Shown piece by piece: positions 18,583 to 27,299 of a stretch of 64,000 nt of DNA; position 1 is the first letter of the stretch, and each line of letters starts with the position of its first letter. The notes below the pieces were generated by a model. That model saw nothing but the letters and a program-made list of their open reading frames with translations. It did no database searches and was not told the DNA's origin. The stretch is from Xanthomonas sp. Leaf148 (GTDB lineage: Bacteria; Pseudomonadota; Gammaproteobacteria; Xanthomonadales; Xanthomonadaceae): contig NZ_LMOP01000008.1 in the NCBI RefSeq assembly GCF_001423585.1, positions 1,049,323 through 1,113,322 of the forward strand, in the 5' to 3' direction. Both the position numbers and the translations under genes were made by a program.

Positions 18583-19821
18583 TCAGGCCAACGGAATGCG
18601 AACCGAAAAACAGGTCCCGCCTTCCGAACGTGGCCGTACCTTCACCTCGCACCCCAGCGTCTCGGCGGTGCGGTGCACGATCCATAGCCCGATGCCCAGA
18701 CCGTCGCTGCGCGGGTCGGCCTGGCGAAACGCCTGGAAGACCTGCTCGGGCTGCTCAAGATTCAGGCCGATGCCGCTGTCGATGATTTCCACCACCGCAT
18801 AGCCGGGGCGGCGGCGCGTGCCGACCAGCACGCGTCCACGCTCGGTGTATTTGATCGCGTTGCCGACCAGATTGCCGATCAGGGTGGTCAACAACGTCGG
18901 GTGGCTGCGCACGCGCAGCGAGGTCGGTACGTGGCGCAGCGACAGGCACTTGTCGATGGCCGGCTGGCGCCAGACGCCGAGCACCGAATGCAGCACGTCT
19001 TCCAGCTGCAGCGGCTGCAGATCCGGCATGGCGGACTTGCTTGCGGCGGCCAGCGTGGCCAGTTCGTCCAGGCTGCGACCGACCAGGCTGATCGCGTCGC
19101 GCGCAGTCACCAAGGTCGGGATGGAATCGACGTTGGCATGCCGACGCATCTTGTCGATGGCGTAGGCAGCGGTGCGCAGCGGGGTCTTCAGATCGTGCCC
19201 GGCAATGGCCATCAGCCGGCTGCGATAGCGGTCGGATTCTTCCGCAATCAGCAGCGCACGGCGCAATTCCAGCTGCGCCATGGTCTGGCGCGCTAGCGCG
19301 CGCAGCGCCTCGACCTGTTCGTCGGTGAGCTTGCGCGGCTGCCGGTCGAGCACGCAGACGGTGCCTAACGGCAGGCCGTCCGGCGTCTTCAACAGCGCAC
19401 CGGCATAGAAGTACAGCGGCGCTTCGCCGGTCACCAGCGGGTTGCGCGAAAAACGGATGTCTTCGCGCGTATCGGGCACCACCAGCACGTCGCTGTCGAG
19501 CAGCGCATGCGCGCACATCGACTTGAACAGCGGCGTCTCGCGCTCGCCCATGCCGAGCTCGCTCTTGAACCACTGGCGGTCCGCGTCCACCAGGCTGATC
19601 AGGGCGATCGGGGTCTGGCAGATGATCGACGCAAGCCGGGTGATGTCTTCGAAGGCCGCCTCGCGCGGCGTATCGAGGATGCCGTAGCTGCGCAGGGCCT
19701 GGAGGCGCAGCGCCTCGCTGGGCGGTTTGGGCGCGCAGGGAAGTGGCTCAGCCGCTGGATCGGACAGGACAGGACTCATGCGCGCGCTGGATGAATGGGA
19801 TGACGCCCAAGCATAGGGCAT
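18583..19821 (-). CDS. GAF-domain sensor histidine kinase
   Basis: About 412 aa, soluble. A GAF domain (about residues 45-200) with SYGILDTPREAAFEDITRLAS, LISLVDADRQWFKSELG and FYAGALLKTPDGLPLGTVCVLD is followed by the kinase core: H-box AGHDLKTPLRTAAYAID, N-box LIGNLVGNAIKYTERG, G1 IIDSGIGL and G2 SDGLGIGLWIV. This GAF type, with the LGTLCV(L/I)D pattern, is common in cytoplasmic kinases sensing unknown small signals or light-related cues. No response-regulator gene is adjacent, so it is an orphan. The start is uncertain: ATG 19821 has GAGG upstream, while ATG 19779 (MSPVLSDP) lacks a Shine-Dalgarno. Confidence 0.87.
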   Translation of the reverse strand: MPYAWASSHSSSARMSPVLSDPAAEPLPCAPKPPSEALRLQALRSYGILDTPREAAFEDITRLASIICQTPIALISLVDADRQWFKSELGMGERETPLFKSMCAHALLDSDVLVVPDTREDIRFSRNPLVTGEAPLYFYAGALLKTPDGLPLGTVCVLDRQPRKLTDEQVEALRALARQTMAQLELRRALLIAEESDRYRSRLMAIAGHDLKTPLRTAAYAIDKMRRHANVDSIPTLVTARDAISLVGRSLDELATLAAASKSAMPDLQPLQLEDVLHSVLGVWRQPAIDKCLSLRHVPTSLRVRSHPTLLTTLIGNLVGNAIKYTERGRVLVGTRRRPGYAVVEIIDSGIGLNLEQPEQVFQAFRQADPRSDGLGIGLWIVHRTAETLGCEVKVRPRSEGGTCFSVRIPLA

Positions 19822-20082
19822 GGCGACGCCTCGCATGCGCGCGGTCTTATACGCATCGGTAGAACTGTGACTGCCGGCCTGGACAATGGGGCGGCAGTGA
19901 TATCCAGGTGATGGGCTGCGCTTCATCGACTCGGCCGTGGCGATGGCTGATGGGGCGCAGCTCGACAGGCGTCAGCGGGCGATGCCGGTCGCCCGGACGC
20001 CTGCGCGGGTTTGGGTGCGACATCCGGTCGCGCACCGGCCGCTCCCATCGCTCCTGCCGACATGGCGGCTTACACTGCGGCG

Positions 20083-20511
20083 ATGCCCGCGCTTCATCGC
20101 CATCATCTGTTGCACCTGCTCGCCTGCCTGGCAGTGGCGCTGATGCTGTTGGCGCCGTTGATCAGCCGCTGGAGCCAGGCGCGCATGCTCGAGCCGATGT
20201 GCATGAGCGGCCCGGCGCTTGGCACCAGCGCTGCAGTGCATGCGAGCCACGCGCCTGCGCACAGCGCAGTGCCTCGGGATCACGGCATGCCCGGTGCCCC
20301 GCAACGCGCCGGCGACCATGACGCTGCGCTGCATGGCGAAGCCTGCGACTACTGCATGTTGGCCGCGCGTCTGCTGCCCTGGCTGGCACTGCTGGTGCTG
20401 TGTCTGCTGCAACGACGCCCGGTGCCGATGCCGCTGCCCGCCGCGGTGCGGGCATGGTCGGCCTTGCGCTGGACCGCCCTCGGAGCGCGTGGGCCACCGT
20501 TGTACGCCTGA
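20083..20511 (+). CDS. DUF2946 family protein, His/Cys-containing, metal-uptake associated
   Basis: About 142 aa. An N-terminal hydrophobic helix (LLHLLACLAVALMLLAPL) is followed by a His- and Met-rich stretch (MLEPMCMSG, HASHAPAHS, RDHGMPG, GDHDAALHGEACDYC), a second hydrophobic helix and the terminal LGARGPPL. The CxYC motif after a His-rich segment and the final ARGPP(L/P) are the marks of DUF2946, a family usually encoded beside TonB receptors linked to copper. Here a TonB receptor gene and a PepSY protein follow, fitting that pattern. Start is uncertain (ATG 20062 is also in frame); neither has a clear ribosome binding site. Confidence 0.8.
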   Translation: MPALHRHHLLHLLACLAVALMLLAPLISRWSQARMLEPMCMSGPALGTSAAVHASHAPAHSAVPRDHGMPGAPQRAGDHDAALHGEACDYCMLAARLLPWLALLVLCLLQRRPVPMPLPAAVRAWSALRWTALGARGPPLYA

Positions 20512-20679
20512 GCCTTGCCCCGTTGCGGGCGTCCGTGCTGCTGCAGCCTGTCTGCGCCTGATGCGTTGGCGTGCCTGCGCACACTCGATGGACGACGCAT
20601 TCTTTGAATGAAGCCGGTGCTTGCCCTGTGGGGGCGGCGCACGGCGGCATTGCCGTGGTGTCGCGGCGAAGGGTTGGTC

Positions 20680-22707
20680 ATGCGGTTACGGTTGTTGAAA
20701 ACGATGTGGTACGCGCCGTCGTTGGCGCTGGTGTGTGGCCACCCCTGGCAGGTGCAGGCGCAAGATGCGGCATTGACGCTGGGCAAGGTACAGGTGAGTG
20801 AGTACGTGCAGCGCACGCCAAGTACCGCGCGCGTGCTGAGTTCGGTGGACGTGATCGGTGGTGCGCTGCTGCACGATCAGCACGTGGATTACAGCTGGGA
20901 ACTGCTGATGCGTGCGCCCGGCGTGCAGGTGACCCAATTCCGCATGGGCACCGATGCAGGGCGGTTTTCGTTCCGTGGCTTCAACGGCGAGGGGCGGATC
21001 AACGCGGTCAAGCTGCTGATCGACGGCATCCCCAGCAACGACAACGCCGGTGGCATGCCCTATCTGGATGCGGTGTTTCCGCAGGACATCAGTGCGATCG
21101 AAATCGTGCGCGGCACCAACGATGCGCGATATGGCTTGAACGCCATCGCCGGCAGCGTGGATGTGCTGACCCGCACCGGTGGCAACGATGGCCGCCTCAG
21201 CGTGACCGCGGGCAGTTTCGGTGCGCGCGAAGTGCAGCTGGGCAAGGGCTTCGAGCGGGGTCCGTGGAGCCAGAACTATGTGCTGGCCTGGCGCGATTCC
21301 GATGGCTATCGCGCGCACGCCGATGCGCGCAAACGCAGCGTCGCCGGCAAGTGGTTCTACACCGACCCGGATGGCGCCTTCCGTGCCGGGCTGACCACGC
21401 GCTACTACGACAATCACGCGCTGGAGGCGGGGTATCTGGACGCGGCCAGCGCGCGTGCGGCGCCGCGCAGTTCGCCGGCCTATGCGCAGGACGATCGCAG
21501 CGAGCGCCGTGTGCGTCAGACCGCATTGCATGCCGATGGCACGCTGGGCGCGGATGCGCATTGGAGCGCCAAGGCCTACCAGAACGACTACCGCAATCAA
21601 CGCTGGGTCCGTTTTTCCGCCGCCGGCCTGCAGCAGGAGCGCGGTACCGATGAAACCCATCGCGGCGTGCTGCTGCGCGGCAACTGGCAGCCCGACTGGG
21701 GCGTGTGGAATGCGGCGCTGGAAGCCGGTGCGGATGCGCAGTGGCAGGACAACCAGTCGCAGCGCTACCGCACCGTCGCACGCGTGCGCGGCGCGCAACT
21801 GCGCGACTGGAACTACGATCTGCACACCCAAGGTGCCTATGTGCAGGCGGTGCTGAGCCCGGTCGACCGTTTGCAACTGGTGCCGGGGTATCGCATCGAT
21901 CGTGTCGATGGCACCTTGCACGACCTGCTGGCCGGTATCTGGGCGCCGAGCTACGACTACGGCACCATCAAGCAACCCAAGTTCAGTGCCAGCTACCGTG
22001 TGGGCGAACAGAGCAGCATGTACGCCAACTGGGGACGCACCTTCCAGATCGGCAGCGGCGATGGTGCCTACCGTCGCCAGCCAGGCAATCTTGGGCCATC
22101 GATCAACGATGGCTGGGAAGCCGGTTTCAAATTCGCCCCGTCGGCACTGCTGGATGGGCGGGTGGCGTATTGGGAACAACGCGCGTCCGGTGAAGTGGCC
22201 ACCATTCTTGGTGTCAATGGCGTGGCCGGCATCGGCGATGTGGCCAACGTCGGCCGCACGCTGCGGCGCGGGTGGGATGCGCAACTGAACCTGCAGCCTG
22301 CCGAGCATTGGCGTGCGTGGATGTCGTATTCGCGGCAGAAGGCCAGCATCGCCACGCCTGACCCCAGCGCGCCGGCCACGCGTGGCAAGGAGATCGAGAA
22401 CGTGCCGCACTGGTTGGCCACCGCCGGGCTGGAGTGGCAGGTGAGTGCAGCCGTGCAGCTCAGCGCCTGGGGTAATGCGCAGGGCGATTATTACCTGGAG
22501 CGCAGCAACACCCTAGGCCGCACCGGTGGCTATGCCTTGCTCAATCTTGGCGCGCGCTGGAACGTGGATGCGCGCAACGCGCTCAGCGTGCAACTGCGCA
22601 ATGTCACCGATCGCGCCTATGTGTACGCGTGGTACGACAGCGGCAGTTCCGGCTATTCGCCAGGCGATGGCCGCGCGCTGTCGGTGTCCTGGGATTGGAG
22701 TTTCTGA
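20680..22707 (+). CDS. TonB-dependent outer-membrane receptor (metal or metal-chelate uptake)
   Basis: 675 aa from ATG 20680, which gives a normal signal peptide ending VQAQDA; an earlier in-frame ATG at 20608 would add 24 residues before it. The plug domain carries LLMRAPGVQVTQFRMGTDAGR, FSFRGFNGEGR, LLIDGIPSNDN and IEIVRGTNDARYGLNAIAGSV. The barrel is complete and ends with an aromatic residue (SVSWDWSF). The size fits siderophore or metal receptors. It is coupled (TGATG) to a PepSY membrane protein and preceded by DUF2946, so iron or copper uptake is likely; the substrate cannot be read from sequence. Confidence 0.92.
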   Translation: MRLRLLKTMWYAPSLALVCGHPWQVQAQDAALTLGKVQVSEYVQRTPSTARVLSSVDVIGGALLHDQHVDYSWELLMRAPGVQVTQFRMGTDAGRFSFRGFNGEGRINAVKLLIDGIPSNDNAGGMPYLDAVFPQDISAIEIVRGTNDARYGLNAIAGSVDVLTRTGGNDGRLSVTAGSFGAREVQLGKGFERGPWSQNYVLAWRDSDGYRAHADARKRSVAGKWFYTDPDGAFRAGLTTRYYDNHALEAGYLDAASARAAPRSSPAYAQDDRSERRVRQTALHADGTLGADAHWSAKAYQNDYRNQRWVRFSAAGLQQERGTDETHRGVLLRGNWQPDWGVWNAALEAGADAQWQDNQSQRYRTVARVRGAQLRDWNYDLHTQGAYVQAVLSPVDRLQLVPGYRIDRVDGTLHDLLAGIWAPSYDYGTIKQPKFSASYRVGEQSSMYANWGRTFQIGSGDGAYRRQPGNLGPSINDGWEAGFKFAPSALLDGRVAYWEQRASGEVATILGVNGVAGIGDVANVGRTLRRGWDAQLNLQPAEHWRAWMSYSRQKASIATPDPSAPATRGKEIENVPHWLATAGLEWQVSAAVQLSAWGNAQGDYYLERSNTLGRTGGYALLNLGARWNVDARNALSVQLRNVTDRAYVYAWYDSGSSGYSPGDGRALSVSWDWSF

Positions 22708-24443
22708 TGCGGACACGCACAAGCACTACCAGCGTCGACGTACCGCAGCGGGATGGCCGCTGGCGGTTCTATCGGGCCGTGTGGCGCTGGCATTTCTATT
22801 CCGGGCTGCTGGTGCTGCCTTTCATCATCTGGCTGGCGCTGACCGGCGCGGCGTTTCTGTATCAGGACGCTATCGATCGCACGGTGCACCATGGGTTGAA
22901 GGTGGTGCCGGTGGGTGCGGCCCGCGCGTCCGTACAGCAACTCGTGGAGGTGGCGCAGCGCGAGGATGGCGGGACATTGTTCCGCTACACCACGCCCAAA
23001 CGTGCCGATGCCAGTGCCGAGATCGGCCTGGTGGACGCGCATGGCACCCGCACGGTGGTGTATGTGGACCCGTATCGCGTGCGTGTGCTGGGTCGCTTGC
23101 CCGAGCACGGCACGCTGGCCTGGACGATTCGCCGGCTGCACAGCCTGGAGTTGATCGGCCCGTTTGCACAGGGGCTGATCGAAATGGCGGCGGGGTGGGC
23201 GATCGTGCTGGTGCTCACAGGTGTGTACCTGTGGTGGCCGCGCGGGCGGCGTGGTGGTGTGGTCAACGTCCGTGGCACGCCGACGCAGCGGCTGTTCTGG
23301 CGCGACCTGCACGCGGTGACCGGGGCCGGTGTGGGTGCGATCCTGTTGTTTCTGGCGCTGACCGGCATGCCGTGGTCGTGGCTGTGGGGTGCGCAGGTTA
23401 ATCGTTGGGCCAACGGGCATGATTTTGGGTATCCGGCCGGGCTGCGTGTGCAGCAGCCGATGTCGGAGCAGCGCCTGACCGACAGTGGCGAGCCTGCGTG
23501 GTCGCTGCGGCAGGCGCGGTTGCCGGAATCTGCTGTGCCTGTGCCTGCTGCGCTGGATGAGCGATTGCATGACGGCCAAGCGGGTGGGCTGCACGCGGCT
23601 GCGATGCGTGCGGCCGACCCGCACCCCAACCCCAACCCCAGGTCCGCGCTAGCGGCGTGGGAGCTCCAAGGCACGCGCGCCAGTGGCGCACAAACAGTGC
23701 CTTCTCGCCCAGAGGGGAGAGGGGCTAACTTCGACCATGCTCATGCACAACATTCGGAACATTCGGAGCACTCGCAGCATTCGGATCACTCAGAACATTC
23801 AGATCACTCAGAGCATTCGGAACACTCACAACATTCGGCGCACTCAGAACATTCACGCCAGTCAGAATATTCAGTCCATGCAGCGCACGGTGGTGCCGGC
23901 AGTGTCGCTGCGCCGGGGATGGGCGCGATTGATCTGGATGCGGCGATGGCGCGGTTCGATGCGCTCGGCATTGCGTCGGGCTATAGCGTGTCGCCGCCGC
24001 GTGGCGTGCGCGGTGTCTATACCGCGACGGTGTATCCGGCCGATCTGCAGCAACAGCGGGTGATCCATCTGGATCAGTACAGCGGTGCGGTGCTGCTGGA
24101 CATGGGCTACCGCGATTACGGGCCGGTGGCCAAGACGCTGGAATGGGGCATCAATGTGCACCTGGGGCAGCAATACGGCACCGCCAATCAGCTGATCCTG
24201 CTGCTGGCGTGCGCGTTGATCGTGCTGTTGTGCGTCAGTGCCGTGGTGATGTGGTGGAAGCGGCGGCCGGTGGGCGGCTTGGGCGTGCCGCCATTGCCTG
24301 CCGACCCACGCACCCTGCGCGGGTTGCTAGTGCTGCTGGTGCTGTGCGGATTACTCTTTCCGCTGGTCGGGCTGTCGTTGTTGCTGATGTGGTTGTTCGA
24401 TCGTTATTGGATGCAGCGCGTGCAAGCGAATGCCGTGGCGTGA
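22707..24443 (+). CDS. PepSY-associated membrane protein with a His-Ser repeat insert
   Basis: 578 aa. A family of iron-regulated inner-membrane proteins with PepSY domains: helix 1 at about residues 28-50 (FYSGLLVLPFIIWLALTGAAF), periplasmic PepSY domain, helices 2 and 3 (AAGWAIVLVLTGVYLWWPRG; ILLFLALTGMPWSWLWG), a large extracytoplasmic loop and two C-terminal helices. The loop contains a Pro/Asn-rich piece and then a striking low-complexity segment (residues about 344-394) of HSE, HSQ and HSD triplets, coded by 9-bp tandem repeats, with some 18 histidines. Reading-frame overlap (TGATG) with the TonB receptor makes this an operon. A reductase or permease-like role in metal uptake is the usual proposal; the His segment may bind metal. 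Confidence 0.88.
   Translation: MRTRTSTTSVDVPQRDGRWRFYRAVWRWHFYSGLLVLPFIIWLALTGAAFLYQDAIDRTVHHGLKVVPVGAARASVQQLVEVAQREDGGTLFRYTTPKRADASAEIGLVDAHGTRTVVYVDPYRVRVLGRLPEHGTLAWTIRRLHSLELIGPFAQGLIEMAAGWAIVLVLTGVYLWWPRGRRGGVVNVRGTPTQRLFWRDLHAVTGAGVGAILLFLALTGMPWSWLWGAQVNRWANGHDFGYPAGLRVQQPMSEQRLTDSGEPAWSLRQARLPESAVPVPAALDERLHDGQAGGLHAAAMRAADPHPNPNPRSALAAWELQGTRASGAQTVPSRPEGRGANFDHAHAQHSEHSEHSQHSDHSEHSDHSEHSEHSQHSAHSEHSRQSEYSVHAAHGGAGSVAAPGMGAIDLDAAMARFDALGIASGYSVSPPRGVRGVYTATVYPADLQQQRVIHLDQYSGAVLLDMGYRDYGPVAKTLEWGINVHLGQQYGTANQLILLLACALIVLLCVSAVVMWWKRRPVGGLGVPPLPADPRTLRGLLVLLVLCGLLFPLVGLSLLLMWLFDRYWMQRVQANAVA
23736..23888 (+). repeat. 9-bp tandem repeat coding (H-S-E/Q/D)n
   Basis: About fifteen imperfect units of the type CATTCGGAA / CACTCAGAA in phase with the reading frame. 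Units differ mainly at synonymous or third-residue positions. Such tracts expand and contract by slippage, so repeat number should vary between strains. Confidence 0.9.
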
Positions 24444-24762
24444 TGCGATGGCCGCGCGTGTCGCTATCGCTGCACATGTAGCGATTGCATCTCTCAGCCG
24501 CTGTAGCTGTAGCTACAGCTCACGTCGATGTCGTCTGTGTTCGCGGTGCCGGGACCAGCATTGCCGCGCTCTTCGGCAAAGATCACGCCTTTCTCGATCC
24601 TGCGATCTTGCTGCAACGACGGCGCGATGCCTCGCACGTGTTACGGCCACCAGCCCACCAGAAAGATCTCCAGGCGTTGCGCTGTCTTCCATGCGCACAG
24701 CACGCAGAAACCAGACACCTCGCGTCGCGGCGCTCTACATAGCGCGCGATGCGTAGCTCAAC
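24444..24762. other. Gap between the PepSY gene and cysH
   Basis: 319 bp between convergent genes without a credible gene. The only feature is a perfect 16-bp palindrome, AGCTGTAGCTACAGCT, at 24505-24520, 62 bp after the PepSY stop. No T-run follows it. Confidence 0.4.
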
Positions 24763-25488
24763 TCAGATGTCCTCGTGAATCCCGCACTCGCGCTTGAGGC
24801 CGAAAAAGCGGGTGTCTTCTTCGCGCATGCCCGGTTCCCAGCGGCGAGTCGTGTGGAAATCGCCGATCGAGACGTAGCCCTGCTCCCACAGTGGGTGATA
24901 CGGCAGGTCGTGCGCCTGCAGGTATTGCCAGACATCGCGGTCGGTCCAGTCGGCGATCGGGCTGATCTTGTAGCGGTCGCCACGCTTCTGCACGATTGGC
25001 GTCTGTGCGCGTCCGCCGGACTGGCTGCGGCGCAGGCCGGTGAACCAGGTGCCGACGTCGAGCTCGTCCAGTGCGCGGCGCATCGGCTCGACCTTGCGCA
25101 GGTTGTTGTACTGGTCGATGCCGACCATGCCCTGTTCCCACAACCGGCCATGGCGCGCTTCCATCCAGGCGCGGCTGACCAGCGGGCGATACACCTTGAG
25201 ATTGAGTTTGAGCCGATCGGTCAACGCGTCGGCAAAGCGATAGGTTTCCGGAAACAGATACCCGGTATCGATCAGGATCACCGGAATGTCCGGACGTTGC
25301 CGGGTGAGCAGATGTAGCGTCACCGCCGATTGCGCGCCGAAACTGGACGACAGCGCGACGTCCTGCGGGCCATGTTCTAGCGCCCACGCCACGCGTTCGT
25401 CGGCACGCAGGGTTTCCAGGTGTGCGTTGAGCGCGTCCAGATCGTCCAACGCGGAAGAGGTGATCGATGCGACAGGCAGCGCGGTCAT
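24763..25488 (-). CDS. cysH: Phosphoadenylyl-sulfate (PAPS) reductase
   Basis: 241 aa. It reduces PAPS to sulfite with thioredoxin. [17 protein letters not shown] is the nucleotide-binding loop, [15 protein letters not shown] and [11 protein letters not shown] follow, and the C-terminus carries the catalytic Cys in [10 protein letters not shown]. The extra Cys pairs that bind a [4Fe-4S] cluster in APS reductases are absent, so PAPS is the expected substrate, consistent with an APS kinase domain in CysNC. The start overlaps the cysI stop by 4 nt (ATGA). Last gene of a cysJ-cysI-cysH unit. Confidence 0.96.
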   Translation of the reverse strand: MTALPVASITSSALDDLDALNAHLETLRADERVAWALEHGPQDVALSSSFGAQSAVTLHLLTRQRPDIPVILIDTGYLFPETYRFADALTDRLKLNLKVYRPLVSRAWMEARHGRLWEQGMVGIDQYNNLRKVEPMRRALDELDVGTWFTGLRRSQSGGRAQTPIVQKRGDRYKISPIADWTDRDVWQYLQAHDLPYHPLWEQGYVSIGDFHTTRRWEPGMREEDTRFFGLKRECGIHEDI

Positions 25489-27191
25489 GCGAGCAATTCC
25501 AGGTCGAGGTGACGGTGCGTGGGGTAGGGCGGCAGGGCGATCAGGCCACTGCGGTGCAGGAAATCGCCAAAGCCTTCATCGCCTACCTGGTCGCGTTCTG
25601 CGGCGTAACGAGCCAGTAGTGGCTCCAGCGCGGCCAGGATCTCTGCTTCAGTGATGTTTTCGCGATACAAGGTGTTGAGCCGCTGGCCGCGACGGTCGCC
25701 GCCCAGCATCAGGTTGTAGCGACCGGGCGCCTTGCCCACCAGTGCGATCTCCGCCAAGTACGGTCGCGAACATCCATTGGGGCAACCGGACAGGCGCAGC
25801 ACGATGGGCGTGTCGGCCAAGCCGTGCTGCTGCAACAACGGCTGCAGCGCAGCGCTGAAATCGGGCAGATAGCGCTCGGCTTCGGCCATCGCCAGGCCGC
25901 AGGTCGGCAGTGCCACGCAGGCCATCGCGCCGCGTGCCAAGGCGGTGCCGGCATGGTTGCCCGCATCCAGCGCGTACTGCGCAGCCAGCGCATCGATCTG
26001 CGCGCGCTGCTGTGCAGGGACGCCGGCGATGACCAGGTTCTGGTTAGGCGTCATCCGGAACTCGCCCACGTTCAACTGCGCAATCGCGCGCAGCCCGCTC
26101 AGATGCGCGGCAGTGTCGGTGTCGGCAATGCGGCCGGCCGGTAGCGACAGGGTCAGATGCCACAGGTCGTCTTCGCCTGCAACCCAGCCATAGCGGTCGC
26201 CGTTGTGGTCGAACGCAAACTGCCGCGCAGGCTGCAACGAAAAACCGGCACGGCGTTGGATCTCGGCCACGATGGTGTCCAGGCCATGATCGTCGATGGT
26301 GTACTTGAAGCGCGCGCGCTTGCGCACTGCGCGATTGCCGAAGTCGCGCTGCGTGGTGACCACGGCGGTTGCGAGATCCAGCAACTGATCGCGGGTGATA
26401 AACCCGATGACGTTGGCCACGCGCGGCCAGGTCTCCGCATCGCCGTGGCTGGCGCCCATGCCGCCGCCGATGCTGACGTTGTAGCCGAGCAGCTCGCCGT
26501 CGCGCAGGATGGCGATGAAGCCCAGATCGTTGGCGAACACATCCACGTCGTTGAGCGGCGGTGCGGCGAAGCCGATCTTGAACTTGCGCGGCAGATACCG
26601 GTCGCCGTAGATCGGCTCGTCTTCGCTGCCGGATCCGGATACGCGTTCTTCGTCCAGCCAGATTTCGTAGTACGCACGCGTGTTGGGTAGCAGATGCTCG
26701 GACACGCGCGCAGCATCGGCGTACAACGTGGCATGCGCCTGCGACAACAAGGGGTTCGCCGCCACCTGCACATTGCGATTGACGTCGCCGCACGCCGCCA
26801 GCGTATCGACCAAGGTGGCGTTGATCGCCTGCATTGTCGCCTTGAGTTCGCGCTTGATCACGCCATGGAACTGGAACGCCTGACGCGTGGTGATGCGCAG
26901 CGAATGATTGGCGTACCGCGTGGCGATGCCATCCAGCGCCAGCCATTGGCTGGGCGAAATCACCCCACCCGGCGTGCGCGTGCGGATCATGAACTGATAT
27001 GCCGGCTCGAGCTTCTGCCGACGCCGCTCATCGCGGATATCGCGATCGTCCTGCTGGTAGCTGCCGTGGTACTTGATCAGCGTCTGATCGTCCTCGCGCA
27101 GCGCCCCGGTGATCGGATCAGCCAGGCTCTGCTCCAGCGACCCGCGCAGACGGCGGCTTTCGGATTTGATGTCTTCGACAGAGTGGCTCAT
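25485..27191 (-). CDS. cysI: Sulfite reductase hemoprotein beta subunit
   Basis: 568 aa. It carries siroheme and a [4Fe-4S] cluster and reduces sulfite to sulfide with electrons from CysJ. Cluster ligands are visible as C-x5-C in [11 protein letters not shown] and C-x3-C in [26 protein letters not shown] and [12 protein letters not shown] are sulfite-binding regions. The start at 27191 ([17 protein letters not shown]) matches family N-termini. The sequence directly upstream is one arm of an inverted-repeat element, so there is no Shine-Dalgarno. Because the window's CysG is defective, the source of siroheme is a question. Confidence 0.96.
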   Translation of the reverse strand: MSHSVEDIKSESRRLRGSLEQSLADPITGALREDDQTLIKYHGSYQQDDRDIRDERRRQKLEPAYQFMIRTRTPGGVISPSQWLALDGIATRYANHSLRITTRQAFQFHGVIKRELKATMQAINATLVDTLAACGDVNRNVQVAANPLLSQAHATLYADAARVSEHLLPNTRAYYEIWLDEERVSGSGSEDEPIYGDRYLPRKFKIGFAAPPLNDVDVFANDLGFIAILRDGELLGYNVSIGGGMGASHGDAETWPRVANVIGFITRDQLLDLATAVVTTQRDFGNRAVRKRARFKYTIDDHGLDTIVAEIQRRAGFSLQPARQFAFDHNGDRYGWVAGEDDLWHLTLSLPAGRIADTDTAAHLSGLRAIAQLNVGEFRMTPNQNLVIAGVPAQQRAQIDALAAQYALDAGNHAGTALARGAMACVALPTCGLAMAEAERYLPDFSAALQPLLQQHGLADTPIVLRLSGCPNGCSRPYLAEIALVGKAPGRYNLMLGGDRRGQRLNTLYRENITEAEILAALEPLLARYAAERDQVGDEGFGDFLHRSGLIALPPYPTHRHLDLELLA

Positions 27192-27298
27192 GGGAATCGG
27201 AAATGGGGAATAGGGAATCGTAAAAAGCTGCCTGGTCTGCCAGGAAAAGTCAGGTGAGGGCTGTACCAATTCCCGATTCCCCACTCCCGATTCCCGGC
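27192..27298. repeat. Inverted-repeat intergenic element between cysJ and cysI
   Basis: Left arm 27192-27219 is made of GGGAATCGG, AAATGGGGAATAGGG and AATCG; right arm 27268-27298 of ATTCCCGATTCCCC and ACTCCCGATTCCC. They are inverted copies around a 48-bp centre that has its own CCTGG-tctg-CCAGG hairpin. The element fills the whole cysJ-cysI gap and touches both genes. A second full copy is at 30246-30353. Confidence 0.8.
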
Positions 27299-27299
27299 A

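Noticed and set aside
23736-23888. Short tandem repeats as a possible CRISPR array
   Set aside because: Units are 9 bp, directly adjacent without spacers and in phase with a reading frame.
24505-24520. AGCTGTAGCTACAGCT palindrome as terminator of the PepSY operon
   Set aside because: No T tract and a loop-less palindrome; a regulator site or chance is as likely.
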